Assembly: GCA_946122785.1 (NCBI GenBank)
Contig: CAMGYJ010000008.1
Coordinates: 2,753,742-2,817,741 of the forward strand
Reading direction: 5' to 3'
Length of the DNA stretch: 64,000 nt
From: Linum tenue
Taxonomy: Eukaryota; Streptophyta; Magnoliopsida; Malpighiales; Linaceae
Under the pieces are notes generated by a model, which had not been told where the DNA came from, made no database searches, and was given only the letters and a program-made list of their open reading frames with translations. Numbering within the stretch: the first letter of the stretch is position 1; every line of letters begins with the position of its first letter. Positions 22,624 through 36,100 of the stretch are shown here, piece after piece. A program made the translations under genes and the position numbers.

Positions 22624-23026
22624 GAACTATTTCTATGCATATGCTCATTCTATCAATATAGCTCATACACTCCCAAGTCCCAACTATTAAACACAAAAAA
22701 CAGAGGAAGCTAGCTGCCCTTGAGGTTCTTGAGAATGCAGGAGGCTTCATTATGATTACATTGTAAGATTTCGTGCTCTCTCGAGTCGAAAATGAAAGCA
22801 CGAGATTGAAACAAAATTTTACCATACAGGCAAGCTCGAGTGACGGGATAACTTCTCTCCGATCATAGACAGCGTTGAGTCAGCGAGCTGGCTATAATGG
22901 AGAAGAAAGATTGTTCTGGCAAAACTTGAGGTGACTCCCGTTATAACTCATGACAGCAGTGGAGCTGGAAGGAGTGGAGTGTGATATCTCACCCATTTCG
23001 TTTTCTCTACTTATTCCATGCCAGGA
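22624..23026. other. Intergenic / 3' UTR of the POD1-type gene
   Basis: About 400 bp between the Pack-MULE duplication and the stop codon of the next minus-strand gene. Nothing else is recognised. Confidence 0.4.
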
Positions 23027-26000
23027 TTACTCGGAGTGAAGATGGTGTTTCCTTCTGCGGCACCTGTTTACATACCAAGAGGCATGCTTTTGCAGTCCCA
23101 TACCGATCATTATCTTCAGGCTTGTGAGCATGACAAAGGTTATGGAAGTCAACAGGAATACCCAGAAGAGTCTCCAAGGGAGTGGGCTGTACGGTAGGTG
23201 AGCTGCATATACTGGAGTGAGCACTCGGATGACCTGCAAACAATAGATTAATGCTCTTAACCCAACAGAACCAAGACAAACTGTTCCATTTGGTGATGAA
23301 TATGAGCAGCACTCAATTGTAAACATAGTAGGAGGGGAAACTTCTATCACGACTTACTACGCATGCTGGTGCCAGCGGTATAAAAGTGAGAATCTTCTTT
23401 TTGTCCCCAGATTGAATATTTAGAGTCTGCAAAAGCAAACGACATGGGTTGAGCAAGGAACAAGTAGCAAAACGACTAAACTTCCGCTTCTGAAACAAAA
23501 CCACAATATACAAAGCATAGGGTACCTGATTGCACAGCTCTTCTAAGAATTCAGAATAGGCGATAGGTTTTATGTCATTGAACTTTGCAAGGAATGAATG
23601 CTTTATGATGTCGATTAACATTTCACATACAAAAACCAAGAGTGCATTCTGCAATCAGAAACCAGGTTCGGGGAAGGAAATGGATCAGAATACTAGATAA
23701 TGAAAGCCCTATAGGAATTTCAATTATGTATGTAACCTCTGAAGTGACTCACATAAACAAAACTCTCAAACCATGGACCCTCGGCTTCTAGGATGTTTTG
23801 AGCCAAAACAAACAGTAGAAATGCTGTAATATGGAATCTCTCCACTGAATCTGGTGGAAAGCAATAGGTAAGGACGTTACTGCAAAGTTAGACAATCACT
23901 TGAAAAGTCATCAATGTTTAAACTTTAAACATGAAATTGGGTTCAATGACATTCGACTGCTATAATCAGCACAAAGGATGAAAGGACTGAAGGAGTAATG
24001 CCTTCCCATTAGAATGGAACTTATTACTTTGAAAGATTGAAGGCAATAAAAGGTACGACAAAAAAAGGTGTCAAAATGCAGATGATTATAATGAAGGAAC
24101 TCACCAGCGTATACAATATTGTGAATGTTCTCTTTGCTGAAACGCTTAAAGACATTGCTTTTTATCTCCGAAAAATTATTTGATACCAGCAAAGCCAATA
24201 ATGCATTATTGTGAGCAACAATGCATGTGGATAAAGTAATTGCCTGAGCTAATAGAAGGAAAGAATGGAGAAGTATAAAATAGTCAAGGAAACAATGTAA
24301 CAAATGAACTATTCATAAAAAAACTAACTAAAAAAAACGGAAATGTGGATGAAAACACAGAGGCATCAATAAAGGATATTGGAAAATGCCATTGCCAAGA
24401 CTTGATCTGCAAGAAATCTCCAAATCCAGAATCTTTTGGTTTCTGGTGGGCAGCTAGCAAGACCCTCAGCAGAATTGAACAATGTCTGAAATACATCTCC
24501 TCCGAAACTTTGGCATAATTTATCAAATATCTGCACATATGGCAAAAGTTCATCTCCGACTTTCTTGATCCTACTCAAAATCAGCTCAGTCCAAATTATA
24601 AATCATTAGGCTACTGATGGTGAAGCTCTATGGTATGCCAAGTGACACCTTTTCCTTAAAATTTGACTTCTCCATAAATCTGACTAAATAAACACTAATT
24701 ATAACCACCATTGAAACTGTGAGGCATGGTTTCTTATGATGACAGCTAAAGTCTACTGCAGTCCTCTGCTCTACCCACTGAACTAAGGTTGGGACAAAGA
24801 GACATGGTTTTCGAAATCTTTGATACCCTTTGTTTTTTAAATGAAAAGGGGAACACTCATTAAGCTGTTCGAAATCATTAGTAAATCTAAATTTCTGAAG
24901 TCTGTGAGAACTGAAAATAATGCTTATTTTTAAATCTCACCTCCAAAACATTGTAAACCACATATAGTTTGATTGTTCCTTGACCACGAATCATGTGATA
25001 TATTAAGCTGATATCTGAAATAAGAAAATTAAGAATTTCAGCAGTTGGCATTACTAGTTAAAAAAAAAAAGCAAACAAAAGCACAAAACTATCCCCTCCC
25101 GATTTCAAAAAACCCGAAGCCCAAAACCTATAGCAGCTGGTAGTGTACCTGTTCGGTCTAAAAGAAGGACTCCAGAGGCCAACACAATAAAGCAGCCAAA
25201 ATCTGACCAGTCCGCAGCAGAGAGCTTCTGGAACTGCCTGCCATAAACACGGTTAGATAATTTTGTAAATATTAGTTTCATAAGATTTATCCACCCAAAA
25301 TTAAGATTTAAGTTAAATCATTTTCCAGGAATTATTTACTGCATGCCTAGTGCACCCATGAAATGATAAGCATAATCATGTTCAACAAAATGGAAAACTT
25401 CAGGGATCAGGAAGACAAATCAACAATCATATACACAAAATGGTTAAATAAACACTAATTTCGACCCAGACCACCAAACAAAAAGGTATGTCATGATAAA
25501 CTATATCGAACCTATCTCTGAAGTTATGTTAAATACAAACCAGAACGTTGCATCTAAATCCAATAAAATCATTCAAACAAACTCAAAATGGAGCACCTAT
25601 CTATTCAACAAGAGATTAAACCAAAAATAGTGAGTTAAAAAAAACTATCCTATGATATCCATCAACATGCCGACACACAAACATTGGTTCTTCAAGTTAT
25701 TAAAGGCTAGAAGGCCTGATCCCTAACTGATTCAGCAAATACCTTCACAATTTAGTTGATACATTCCAGCAAGTCTTCTCCCATCACAGGAAGATACTTA
25801 AAGAGGCTTAAATTGAGTAGGAAAAGGAAAAAAAACATCACAGGGGCTCCAAAGCAGAACAAAAAGTGACCCCGAAATCTAGCAATTCAGGCCTTCCATT
25901 AACCAATCAAAATCACAGACTAGTGCCACATAAATCCCTCGACAGATTAGTCCAACTTAATTAATTTGGACTATACCCTATAGTAAACAGTGAGATGAAA

Positions 26001-27465
26001 GATCTTAGCTTGTCTTCAAAAAAGACTAAGCATAACTTGAAACTGGGGGAAGAAAGCATTTGGAGTCAACTCAGAGGAAATTGATGATGATCATTGCAAT
26101 ATAGAACAAGCCCTGGCCTAATAATCACTCTTTTTACTGGTCCAAGAATTGATGTATGTGTGCAAGTACATTTATGACTAACCTTCTCTTGAGAAGCCTC
26201 CAAAGAGTCATCAGAACCCTTGTTGGCATGACAGTCAACAGTGACAGGAAGGAATCCAAACACACGAAGAAGCCAACATCAATAAGCTGCAATAGTAATT
26301 CCTTTTCGTGTTAAAACAAGACAGGATGAAAAGGCTTATAAATCAAAAAGACAGGTAACCTAGGACTTCACAGAAGCTGAAACCCGGGACCAGAAAAGAT
26401 AATTCGGATTACCAGCTCACATCGCCATGGTAAGCGGAATAGAGTGTCATATACCCTCTCCCTTTCTTTCTCACTGCCAAGAGTTGTTGTTCGCCGTAAT
26501 GAGTTGCCTTCGTCTATTTCATCCATGAAGTAATTCAATGGTGACTTCTCCACTGAAAAGAGATCTGAAGCAGCAAATGTAACAGTGAAAAAAAGTAAAC
26601 AGCATGGAATAAGACACAAGGTCCTACAAAATAAACACTCATTAACAGCAAAAGGGAGCCTTTTGATATGGGATCAGCTGGCCTGTGATAATAAGGTTCA
26701 AATAAGCAGAACAAGATCACCACTTTCATGAACATTCATGGCCTTCTGAAGTATCAAAACATAATTTACAGAAACTGTTTACTTACAAGTAGGATCCTCG
26801 GCCATGAGTCGCTTCCAATCCAATGACTCTGCAGTCTCCAACCTCGGCAAGCAACCGCCATTGGGCATCGGCGGCGGCTCATTTCGCGGTTTATCATCAG
26901 AAACGACCTCCAACTCGCGCTCCACGGTAGTCTCTCCAATCACCCTCAGAACAGAAGGCAAATCCTCATCATTCCTTCCCTCTCCTTCTCCTCCTACGCT
27001 TACAACATTCCGCTGCCTCAACTCGACATAGCTGTTGCCGCCGTTGTTTGTAGAGTTATCGCACACACACTCGACGACAGTGATTGTTGGTGTAGTACAC
27101 ACCACGCTGCCTCCTCCACCGTAACGGCTGCTAAACCTATCCTCCATGAACACGCTTCCATTTTGCAACTCCCCCGTTGCAGATATCGGCGACTCGATCA
27201 CGGAATTGGAATTTGAATTTGAACCCGCGAGGCTGCTTCCCGCCGCCGATGGATCCTCGGCGATTGTGGAGTAGGAATCGGCATGAGGGCTCGACTTCTT
27301 GTGCTTGTTCCTCCTTCGCTTCTTCTTGGGAATGTTGTTCGTCGGGCTCGATCTCGCGGTATCGGGGCTTGATTGGCTGAGGAGAAGTAATTGGTCTTCT
27401 TCCAGAGAATTGCTCTTCGTTAGGATCTCAAAGGATAGTTTTCTACCGGAGGATCTCAACGCCAT
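23027..27465 (-). CDS. POD1: POD1/TAPT1 family membrane protein, 11 exons, 637 aa
   Basis: Exons on the minus strand: 27465-26787, 26564-26413, 26286-26183, 25237-25149, 25014-24941, 24530-24380, 24272-24105, 23850-23753, 23648-23526, 23426-23358, 23233-23027. All phases join to a 1914-nt frame. The N-terminus (about 220 residues) is polar and low-complexity, with a KKKRRRNKHKK stretch. After it comes the TAPT1/DUF747 domain, with LRRTTTLG, RFLADQVLAMA, LLAQAITLSTC and ILEAEGPWFE as landmarks and several membrane helices. In Arabidopsis, POD1 acts in the ER with calreticulin 3 and is needed for pollen-tube guidance and embryo patterning; human TAPT1 is involved in ciliary and skeletal development. 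The start is chosen at MALRSSGRKLSFE, as in relatives. Intron 6 is AT-AC (separate entry); the other introns are GT-AG. Confidence 0.93.
24273..24379 (-). other. U12-type AT-AC intron of the POD1 gene
   Basis: The intron begins ATATCCTTT (24379-24371), the exact U12 donor consensus. It ends ...TATTTTATAC (AC at 24274-24273), with TTTCCTTGAC at 24292-24283 as branch site, its A 11 nt from the end. Length 107 nt. Splicing here joins LAMAFS to ILHSFLLLAQ in frame, as in relatives, whereas no GT donor before the downstream TGA does so. Confidence 0.92.
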
Positions 27466-28332
27466 AGCCCTCTCTATCTCTCTCTGGACTCTGGCAACAG
27501 TCAGCAGCGTCAGAGGCGAGAGATCCAAAACCTGGGTAATCAATAATAAGTTAATCCAAATGTAATTAACTCAAAATTTCAATATTTTCTACAATTTACC
27601 TAATAGCCTGTGAGCTACGAACGGGAAGGTAATCTAATCCCCGGAATCCCTAATCAGAATTTTGAGAATATTTTCCCTGGAATCCTGCTGAAAATTGGTT
27701 ATTTAGTTACTGACTTTTATCCTGCTAAAATTGACAAACTTGTATTTTTATTAAAAATAAAAAATTATTGGTTATAGTGATGCATCCGACGAATATTATC
27801 TCTTGAATTCTATATATTGTATAAATATCATTGATTAAAAGCAAATAACAATGATAATTTATATACTTTAGCGAGTTTAGATTTATATCATTGCGGGTTA
27901 TTATGATTCTCGACCAATAAACACTAAGTAGATCACACTAATGAGCATGAATTCAAACTCCAATCGATTCACTAATACTCAAAACATGTAGGATACCTTT
28001 TTCCTTATCGAAAGTTAGTTTATGAATTGATATACATCCTTTAATAATTAAGTTAGATGAACTAACGCGCTAATAGACGAAGTGATTACTATGTCAAACC
28101 GTCTAAATTTCAACCAAAATGTTCACTAAAAAAATTAAAAGCTCAGCAACCAATTTGGCTAGTGACCGTAAACTCAGTAACTGTTTGTGTAATTTTCAAA
28201 TATCACTAATTCGCATTTCTTCTTTCACCCGATAAACGAAAAGAAAAGTTACACGCGCGGCGTTCGGAGTCGTCGTCGTCAGTGGCCTCCCTCGCCGCTG
28301 GCTCTCTTCGTGCTCGTTCATAGTTGGCTGCT
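27466..28332. other. Upstream region of POD1 gene and edge of the Mutator element
   Basis: The promoter and leader of the minus-strand POD1 gene must lie near its start. From about 27700 to 28240 the DNA is A/T-rich without recognisable features. 28250-28332 is GC-rich (GCGCGGCGTTCGGAGTCGTC) and may be the untranslated leader of the Ulp1 gene. I could not fix the left terminus of the Mutator element. Confidence 0.4.
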
Positions 28333-28860
28333 CTGATGTGTGGATATCAGTTCTGTTAATGTGGATACTTAACTGTTCGTTTTAGTTATTTTTCTGGGTA
28401 TTATGGATATTTTTTCATGGATATTAGTTATCTCCGTTTGGATACACTTTTGCTTTACTACGATAATTGTATTGTATATAAGTGTGCGTTTTAGTTATTT
28501 GTCCAAGGATACTAGTCTGGGCATATATGATATTCATTGAAATATTGTGGATACTAGTACGTTGGATTATAATACTGATACATATTTTGTATGGATACTA
28601 GTCTGGGCATATATTATATTCATTGAAATATTGTGGATACTAGTACGTTGGATTATAATACTGATACATATTCTGATGTGTGGATATCAGTTCTGTTAAT
28701 GTGGATACTTAACTGTTCGTTTTAGTTATTTTTCTGGGTATTATGGATATTTTTTCATGGATATTAGTTATCTCCGTTTGGATACACTTTTGCTTTACTA
28801 CGATAATTGTATTGTATATAAGTGTGCGTTTTAGTTATTTGTCCAAGGATTATGGATATT
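28333..28860 (+). repeat. 340-bp tandem duplication of GGATA-rich DNA
   Basis: The block starting CTGATGTGTGGATATCAG at 28333 recurs at 28673 (period 340) and ends at TTTGTCCAAGGAT. Between them lie two copies of TACTAGTCTGGGCATATAT...TACGTTGGATTATAATACTG. About 350 bp of it is present again in reverse complement at about 43540-43890. Confidence 0.9.
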
Positions 28861-28886
28861 TTGCTTAATATATAACTGTGTTTCAG

Positions 28887-31800
28887 GAACAACCCGGGAT
28901 GAAGAGAACGAAAATGGTTGCACCGAGATCTCGTGAAGGAGAACCATCAAGGCAGCCGCCACCTGCTATTCCAGAAGTTGAGGAGGAAGATGAGGAAGAA
29001 GATGATGATGGAGAGGGAGAGGGTCCATCCGGCTCATATTTCAGATTTCGTGGGTCCACCTATTCCCTCTGCAAAATTATTAAGTACTGGAAAGGAGATG
29101 CTGAATACTATGCAGCCTGCAAGAGACAAGTCGAGAAGGCAGGATTCGGGGGCCTATTGGATCTTCGCATGCCGAAGATACCCAATCTCTTCATGGATGA
29201 CTTGATGGCTGCTTATGACTTAGAAACCAGTACTTTTGTTTTTGGGGAAGGAGAGTCGAAGAAGGTCTTCGACTTCACAGCTGAGGATGTGGCACGTGTC
29301 TACGACCTTCCTCTCGGTGGGTTTGTGATTGATTTGACGAACGTGGAGGGGGGGATGGTTGACAGCTTCAGCGAGGAAGTTGGCATGACTTCGAACAGGG
29401 CTCGCATGGTTTCTATCAAGAAGATGCGGGAGTTGGCCTGCCCAGCCAACGGTCCCAGACCACCCGTTGCAATTGCTGTCAAGCAATTCTTGCTGATAGC
29501 TACTGGTTCGTTGCTCGCACCGACATTTTCTCGGAAAAGCAAGCTGGACTTCGCCCCATACTTAGGTGGGAGTGTTGAGGACGTGAGGGTGTACGATTGG
29601 TGCACATTTATTGTCCGTGAACTGAAAGTAGAGTTGACTGCTGCCAAGAAAAAAGAACCTAGTGCAAGGTTGAAATCGCCGTGCGTGTGGGTTCTCGGAG
29701 ATTGCAACTTCTTGACAGTAAGTCCTAACCTTTTCTATACTTGTTGGTTCAATTGCATGAAAACTAGTGAATTTCGTTTGTGTTGACTCTGGATATTTGT
29801 TGATTAAATTGCTAGAAATGGAACTTAACATTTATTAATTGTAATTTTTTTTACAGCTCCATCTGTTGGACTCTCTGAAGCTAGGCGGGTTGCACACAAA
29901 GAGCATTCCTAGCTGCCGGTTTTGGTGGAAGCAAACTGTCGAGAGGGCAGCCTTATCTATCCCCTTAGTCAGGGGAAGATATGACCTAGCTGCCGCTCTG
30001 CTGAGTAGGGAAGAAGCCGCCTCTCGCAGGCAGCTCGAGCCGGCAGCTAGTGCAGCAGCTGCGAGCAGTTCAGCTCCTCCTCCAGATCGTGCACCGTTGC
30101 CCTCCTCGGAATGGTGGGAGAATGAAGATTTGACTAGCCTTTCGCTGGGGCAGGTAAAATGTTTTCTTCCTCCCTAACTAAGATCATGCAATGGTAGACT
30201 TGGACGATAAAGTAACCTAAATATTTCACAACATATGTGTAGCTTAAGGGATTGAAGGAAATCACTGAGAGCATGATTGAAAAGTGGGTGGCTCGAAGGG
30301 ACAAGGTCCAAACGATTGTCCAGAATTTGGAAGAGCAAGAGTGAATATGATGCCATGTTGTACTGTTTTCCGTTGTTTGGTGGGGGGTTGTACTGTTTTC
30401 CACGAATATGATGCCATGTTGGAATGGCTTAGGATATTAGTCGGATTTTTCTTTGTAGTTGTGGAATATTTGTTGGTTTCATTTGGATATCAGCTTGTGA
30501 TGTTTGAATAATGTTTGAATAATGTTTGAATATTTGTTGTTATTTTCAGTTATGAATAATGGTTTGTGATGTTTGGATATTAATTTGATGCATTTGGATA
30601 TTTTTGTTTGTTATGTTTGGATATCAATTCTGCCAAGTAGAATATTTGTACGCTCTATTCTGATAATAGTCTGGGTACATGGGATAATTGTACGAGCAGT
30701 TTGGATATCAGTTTTTAATTCCCGCAAAATGTTCGTTTGTCTTCCAGCTCAAGGTACTAGGTGCTGGGATTGACCGGCATATGGGAAAATTGCTGGATTT
30801 TGCAACAAAACTGGGTGAGCTGATAGAAAAGAAGGAAGACCGAGTGGAGAATACTGTTGAAGAGGTGCTAGAGCAGCTTCAAACAGATGTGGTGGAAGAC
30901 CAAGTGGAGAAACCTGAAGCTAAGAACACTGTAGAGAAGGACCAGGTCGAGCCACAAGTGGAGAATGAAGCTGATAACACTGTAGAGACACCGGATGAGG
31001 AGTTGGTTGTTCCGACAGTCCCTATGGTGATTCACTACCCATTCCCAGATACATCTTTTGAGGACATTTTGCAGATAGCTCATGAGGCTACTAGCGCTGC
31101 TAATGCCGAGGAAGTTGAGCCTCAACAAGATGTGGTGGAGTCGTTCTCTCAACTTGCTTCCACCGGAATGTTGCCTTCAGAGGAGGAGTTGGTAGAAGCG
31201 GCTTATAGGAGCGCTGAGAGGAGTCCTGATGTGATTATCACCGATCAGAGGGATATGACTGATGAGGAGAGGGACCGTCTCTACAGCTACACTCCTGAGG
31301 AATGGCTTGCAACACTGAAGACCCCAGAGTTCGAGAGGTCGAAGAAGAACCCATATGCTTCCTCTTCAGTGTATTATTTGTCTAAGGATGTGTCGCCAAA
31401 GCTCGACCCAGTTGCTCGTCTGATGGTTGAGTTCGTGTTCAGTACCCCTGAGGGTAAGGGCTTGGTGGTGCACACTCCTTCAATTATTCTCGCTCGTCTT
31501 CATCTGTTGACATTGAAGCGAAAGGAGTGGGTCAATCTACAAGTGATTGAGGCTTATGGTCATTTCTTGAACGACAAAGTACTTGCCGGTGACAAGAACA
31601 AAGTTATCTTTCCGTTCAGTTTTGGTGTAAGTAGGCTCTTCCCTAACACCTTACAATTTTTAGAATTTTCTAAAACTAATTAGCTATTATTTTAATTTGC
31701 AAACAGAATCTTGCCTTACTTAATTCTCAAACGAATGTGCCCCCGACCAAGGAGAGACTCAATGGGGTCGCTGAAATGACCCAGCGGAATCAAGTCTTCA

Positions 31801-32749
31801 AACAAGTTGCATGGGACAAAGTAGAATATGTAAGTGAATCCTTATTCTATCTCGATACTGATTTACGTGGTTGTGGATACTAGTCTGGGTTTATTGGATA
31901 TTTGTCCGAGACCCAAAATGATTTGTTTGAAGATTTGCCTGAGAATACATGAATTGTTAGTTTTGGATACTAGTCTGGGTTTATTGGATATTTGTCCGAG
32001 ACCCAAAATGATTTGTTTGAAGATTTGCCTGAGAATACATGAATTGTTAGTTTTGGATACTAGTCTGGGTTTATTGGATATTTGTCCGAGACAATAAATG
32101 ATTTGTTTGAAGATTTGCCTCAGAATACATGAAATGTTAGTTTTGGATACTAGTCTGGGTTTATTGGATATTTGTCCGAGACAATAAATGATTGTTTTCT
32201 ATGTTTCAGGTTTTTTTCCCTGTGCATAAGGACAAACACTACCGGGTCTACGCTGCTGATCTAAGGAGTCAGAAGACTTTCCTTCTGGACAGCCAGAAAC
32301 CCAAGCCAGCAGTGGCCAAGGTGGATCACTCTCCCATGGGGAAATTGATATTTTGAGTATGGGGCTGCTTTTCCTTGCAAAGTACGACCTCGATTTTTCC
32401 CTTGCATGATTGGGACTTCTTCATTGCGGATGTTCCTCAACAAGATGGAAACCATGATTGTGGAGTGTTCGCGTGCATGTTCTTGGAGCACTGGGCGGGC
32501 CACATTCCATCGGAATACAAGGAAACTTGGCACTTGGACAAGCACGTCGAGCACCAGCGAGCATCCATTGCAGCCAGTCTCCTTCAATGGAAGTACAACA
32601 AGGTAAGGAATGTCGTACTTGACGATGCAAAGGAGTGGGCAGCATATAAGGAAAAAGGGAGATTAAATGAAACTTATGTTTCATGTTGTACTGTTACTGT
32701 TGATGTTTATGTTCATTTTGGGAAGTCCTTGGAGAAAAGAAGACAATAA
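28887..32749 (+). pseudogene. Ulp1-like cysteine protease gene of the Mutator element
   Basis: Probable exons: 28887-29717 (ATG 28899), 29857-30153, 30748-31626, 31707-31829, 32210-32749, all in phase. An optional exon 30243-30341 is followed directly by TGA. The N-terminal part resembles the DUF1985-type domain of these proteins (DFTAEDVARVYDLPLGG, WVLGDCNFLT). The middle is acidic and repeat-like (VEDQVEK, VEKDQVE). The last exon is a C48/Ulp1 fold with the His of HYRVYAAD (32237-32239), the Asp of FLLDS (32288-32290) and the Cys of DGNHDCGVF (32459-32461). Ulp1 enzymes cut SUMO from proteins; the role in transposons is unknown. An in-frame TGA at 32354-32356 separates Asp from Cys, so this copy is probably inactive. 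Confidence 0.85.
31874..32208 (+). repeat. Four 90-bp tandem repeats in the last Ulp1 intron
   Basis: Copies start with TGGATACTAGTCTGGGTTTA at 31874, 31964, 32054 and 32144, exactly 90 bp apart; the last is partial. They fill the intron directly before the catalytic exon. Confidence 0.93.
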
Positions 32750-33144
32750 CTCTATCCTGATCACTCGCTTTATTAGTATAAGTTGGAGTGTGTTATTTTG
32801 GTAACATTTGTACAAAAGTAAACACTATTGTCGTTTAAATTATTGCTCGGTTTATTAGTTTATCAAAGATAGATTAAGAATATCTTTCCTTCAACTAAAG
32901 TATATCATATGACCCAAATTGATATCCAAAACACCCAAACTAAAATCTGAGCATATTTGATGGAAATACATAAAATCCCACACAACCAAATACATAAAAT
33001 ATAAAAAAAATATCCGAATGTTTGAGATAATATTTGTAGAACCAAAACACATATCCCTACATTGCATACTAATATCCTCACCCAAATTCAGCAAGGTAGA
33101 TAAATATCGTAGCCTGCTTAAAAAAATATCCTGAGTTTGACAGA
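32750..33144. other. Region between the convergent stops
   Basis: It holds the 3' UTRs of both element genes. GGATA words stop on the plus strand and TATCC words begin near 32930, so the strand switch in repeat orientation lies here. No terminator motif is recognised beyond A/T-rich DNA. Confidence 0.5.
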
Positions 33145-36100
33145 CTAATATCCACTCCCAAATTCAGCAAGGTCGTCTTCCAAGTCGGTGAGATGGTCAT
33201 CATGTTGAAAATGGTTTTCCTGTGCTAGCACTTCCAATGCTTTCAATCTCTTTCCATAGACAATCTTCTTTCGACGACGCTCTTTCTCATTCGTGGACTT
33301 ATAACGTTCCTTGCCGTGCTTCCTTGGATTACTCTTCTCTTTGAGAGAGAGGCCAGTTGTTTGGTACATAATTCCCTACAATGTTAGTGGCTTAAGTAAT
33401 CCGTCCAATGATATTAACTTATACTAATTTACAAAAAATATTCGATACACTTACCGTCCTCGCTAGTTATAGTCTTTGACAATGCCTTGTTTGCCTCCTT
33501 GCACACTTTCTGCAATGCTCCCATCCACCTGTTGTACACTTTCTCATCCCGCCATTGACAATTTTTGTTGCGAGCTGATTAAACATTGCAGTGGTTTCTC
33601 GGTACCTCATTGCTATATCTCCTTTTCCCGTCTCATTCTCATGACTATGTGAAGTATCGCCTTTCTCATCAGCATCAGCATCACCATCACCAACCTCTTT
33701 CCTTCTCGCCTCCAACGTCCATCGCTTGAGTATGTAATGATCTGGAATAGTTCTCATACTATCGTTCCCAAACTCTCCAAGAAATCGCATCACCTTAAGC
33801 ATATGCCGACATAAGACCCCGAATGTTCTAAACATCCTACAATCGCATACCAATGTGGCCGTAGAAGTATCGACAAGAATGACACGTTCATCGCTACGCT
33901 CATCATCCTCCATCTTATATGTACGGTAGCTAATGAAGCCATCATCCCTATTATCTTGAACAAGGCTCAATTAGATAGTCCTCAATTTCCAGATATTGCT
34001 CTTGAATCCGGTGGAAGATATTTTTCGTGAAGATCTTGGCAGCATGTTGGAGGATGGAACTTTTCTCCAACACTATGTAAGGGGCTGATTGTAAGGCATC
34101 ATAGTCGGACTCAGTCTCTTTGCGCCTTTTGTCAGCCAACAAACTGCATGTATGAAGAAAACCAAATTGCCCAGACTAGTATCCATGACAAACAGAGAAA
34201 ATATCCAAACAACACAAAAATGTATCCTAGCATCACATACAAATACCAGAAAATAATCTACAAATGTCCTTAAGGGGCTAAGTAATATCCATAAATTTCC
34301 AACTAGTATTTGGATAACGTACCCGGTAAAGTGAATGAAAAACTCGTCGAGATTATGTTTCGGTTTCAAGAAGAGTCGCACTTGTGAATTGCACGACTCA
34401 CTGGCTTGCGTTGTCAACATTCCCGCTGTGAATTGATCTCTCAGATATAAGGAACACCATTGATGACGAAATTTCTTCAAATATTGCATCCATTGGTGGC
34501 CATCGACAGTTTCACTACCGGGAAAACAATCCGAAACCATGCTGCTCCATGCCTCATCAAACTCGGCCTCGCTGTCGACGTAGTAGAAAAGATAAGCAAG
34601 ATGATTTTGGAACTTATGCCAAAATTTCTTGCTCTTACGAAGATTCTTCTTCGCATTCATCAAGATGTGCCAAGTACAGAGAGCATGAAACACATCTGGC
34701 CACTCCTTTCTAAGGGCAGCTGCCATACCGGCGTCCTGATCTGTGAAGATGGTCACTGGGAGTTTCCTCTTCATGCACCGACTAAATGCTTCAAACAACC
34801 ATTCAAAAGAAGGAGTTGTCTCGTCATATAGCAAACAAGCGCCAAACACACAAGTTTGTCGGTGATGATTGAAACCTACAAACATCCCTGCAAAAGACTT
34901 GGTATTAAAAACAATGCATAACCAGACAAATATCCATACAACCCAGACAAATATCCAGACAACCCAGAAAAATATCCAGACAACCCATACACATATCCAG
35001 CAACCCAGAAAAAATATCATAATGTCAGAAACAAGTATTACAACTAGGAAAGACAAGTATCCACAACACACAAACTAATATCTACTATTTGTACCCTAAA
35101 CCCTAAAGTTTAAACTCTATCACCCGTTTGCGTTGTCCAAAAAAATAAGGAAAATAAGTGGTCAACATACCCAATGGCCGGAAGTGTTTATTGGTTCGGA
35201 AGGTGGTGTCGAAGAAGACAGAGTCTCCGAAAAGTGCATAATCTTCACGCATCCTACTGTCTGCCCAAAAAATATTGGCAACTTTCTCCTCACAATCTAC
35301 CTCTACAGCATAAAAGAAGCCGGGATACTTCTCCTTTTGGTCTTGAAAGTAGTCCATCAAGAAAGTCGCTTCGCCACGAGACATAGTCTTTTGTCTATTC
35401 TTGTTCAAATGGTTCTTCTGATCACATTTGGTAAAAGTCAAGTTCTCATACCCACCGGCACACTCAGCCAATAGCTGATACGATGACCTAAGGCTCATCC
35501 CGGCATTGCGATTTGCTTCAGCAACAAGTCCTTGAGGAACGCTCACGGACTTGTTTGACTTTAATAGGTGAGCATGCTTGGTGGGCTGCAAATCATGATT
35601 GTGAGCTCCCATGAAACTGTGCACCACATATCCATCCCTATTCTCATCCCATCGGAAACGAATAAGGGCGGGGCATTCACCCCTAATTCGAGACCTCTTT
35701 CTTTTAGGGCGACTTCTCTCTACAACGGAATCCTCTCCATGTTTCTGTTTCTGAACATTGACTTCTTCCGTTGACCCTTCCTTATTACAAACATAATAAA
35801 GGTAGGCATAAATTTCCACCACCTCTCCTTCAGAATTCTTCCTTTTTCTCAAATGTTGCGAATCTACTCGAACACCAAACCCTTTCTTGTGAGCATAGCG
35901 TTGGTAGAAACGAACACACTCTTCCTTAGTGCGAAAAAAGATGTTATTCCTCGCTTCATCATCTTCTAGGTCCGAAGTGTTGTGAGCTGCGAGATATTTC
36001 CATTGCCAGTTAGTATCCAATGCGCCCAGAGAAATTCCCAGAATACGTGTAACAAATATCCATAAACAGTAGTATCCATGAATCTTAAAATCGTATCCCA

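Noticed and set aside
31834..32097. Open frame encoding a repeated LLDICPRPKMICLKICLRIH-like peptide
   Set aside because: It is the 90-bp intron tandem repeat read in an open frame; its period is a multiple of three. It is flanked by good splice sites of the Ulp1 gene.
34460..34831. Plus-strand open frame of about 120 codons
   Set aside because: It is antisense to transposase exon 3, which has clear domain motifs on the minus strand.
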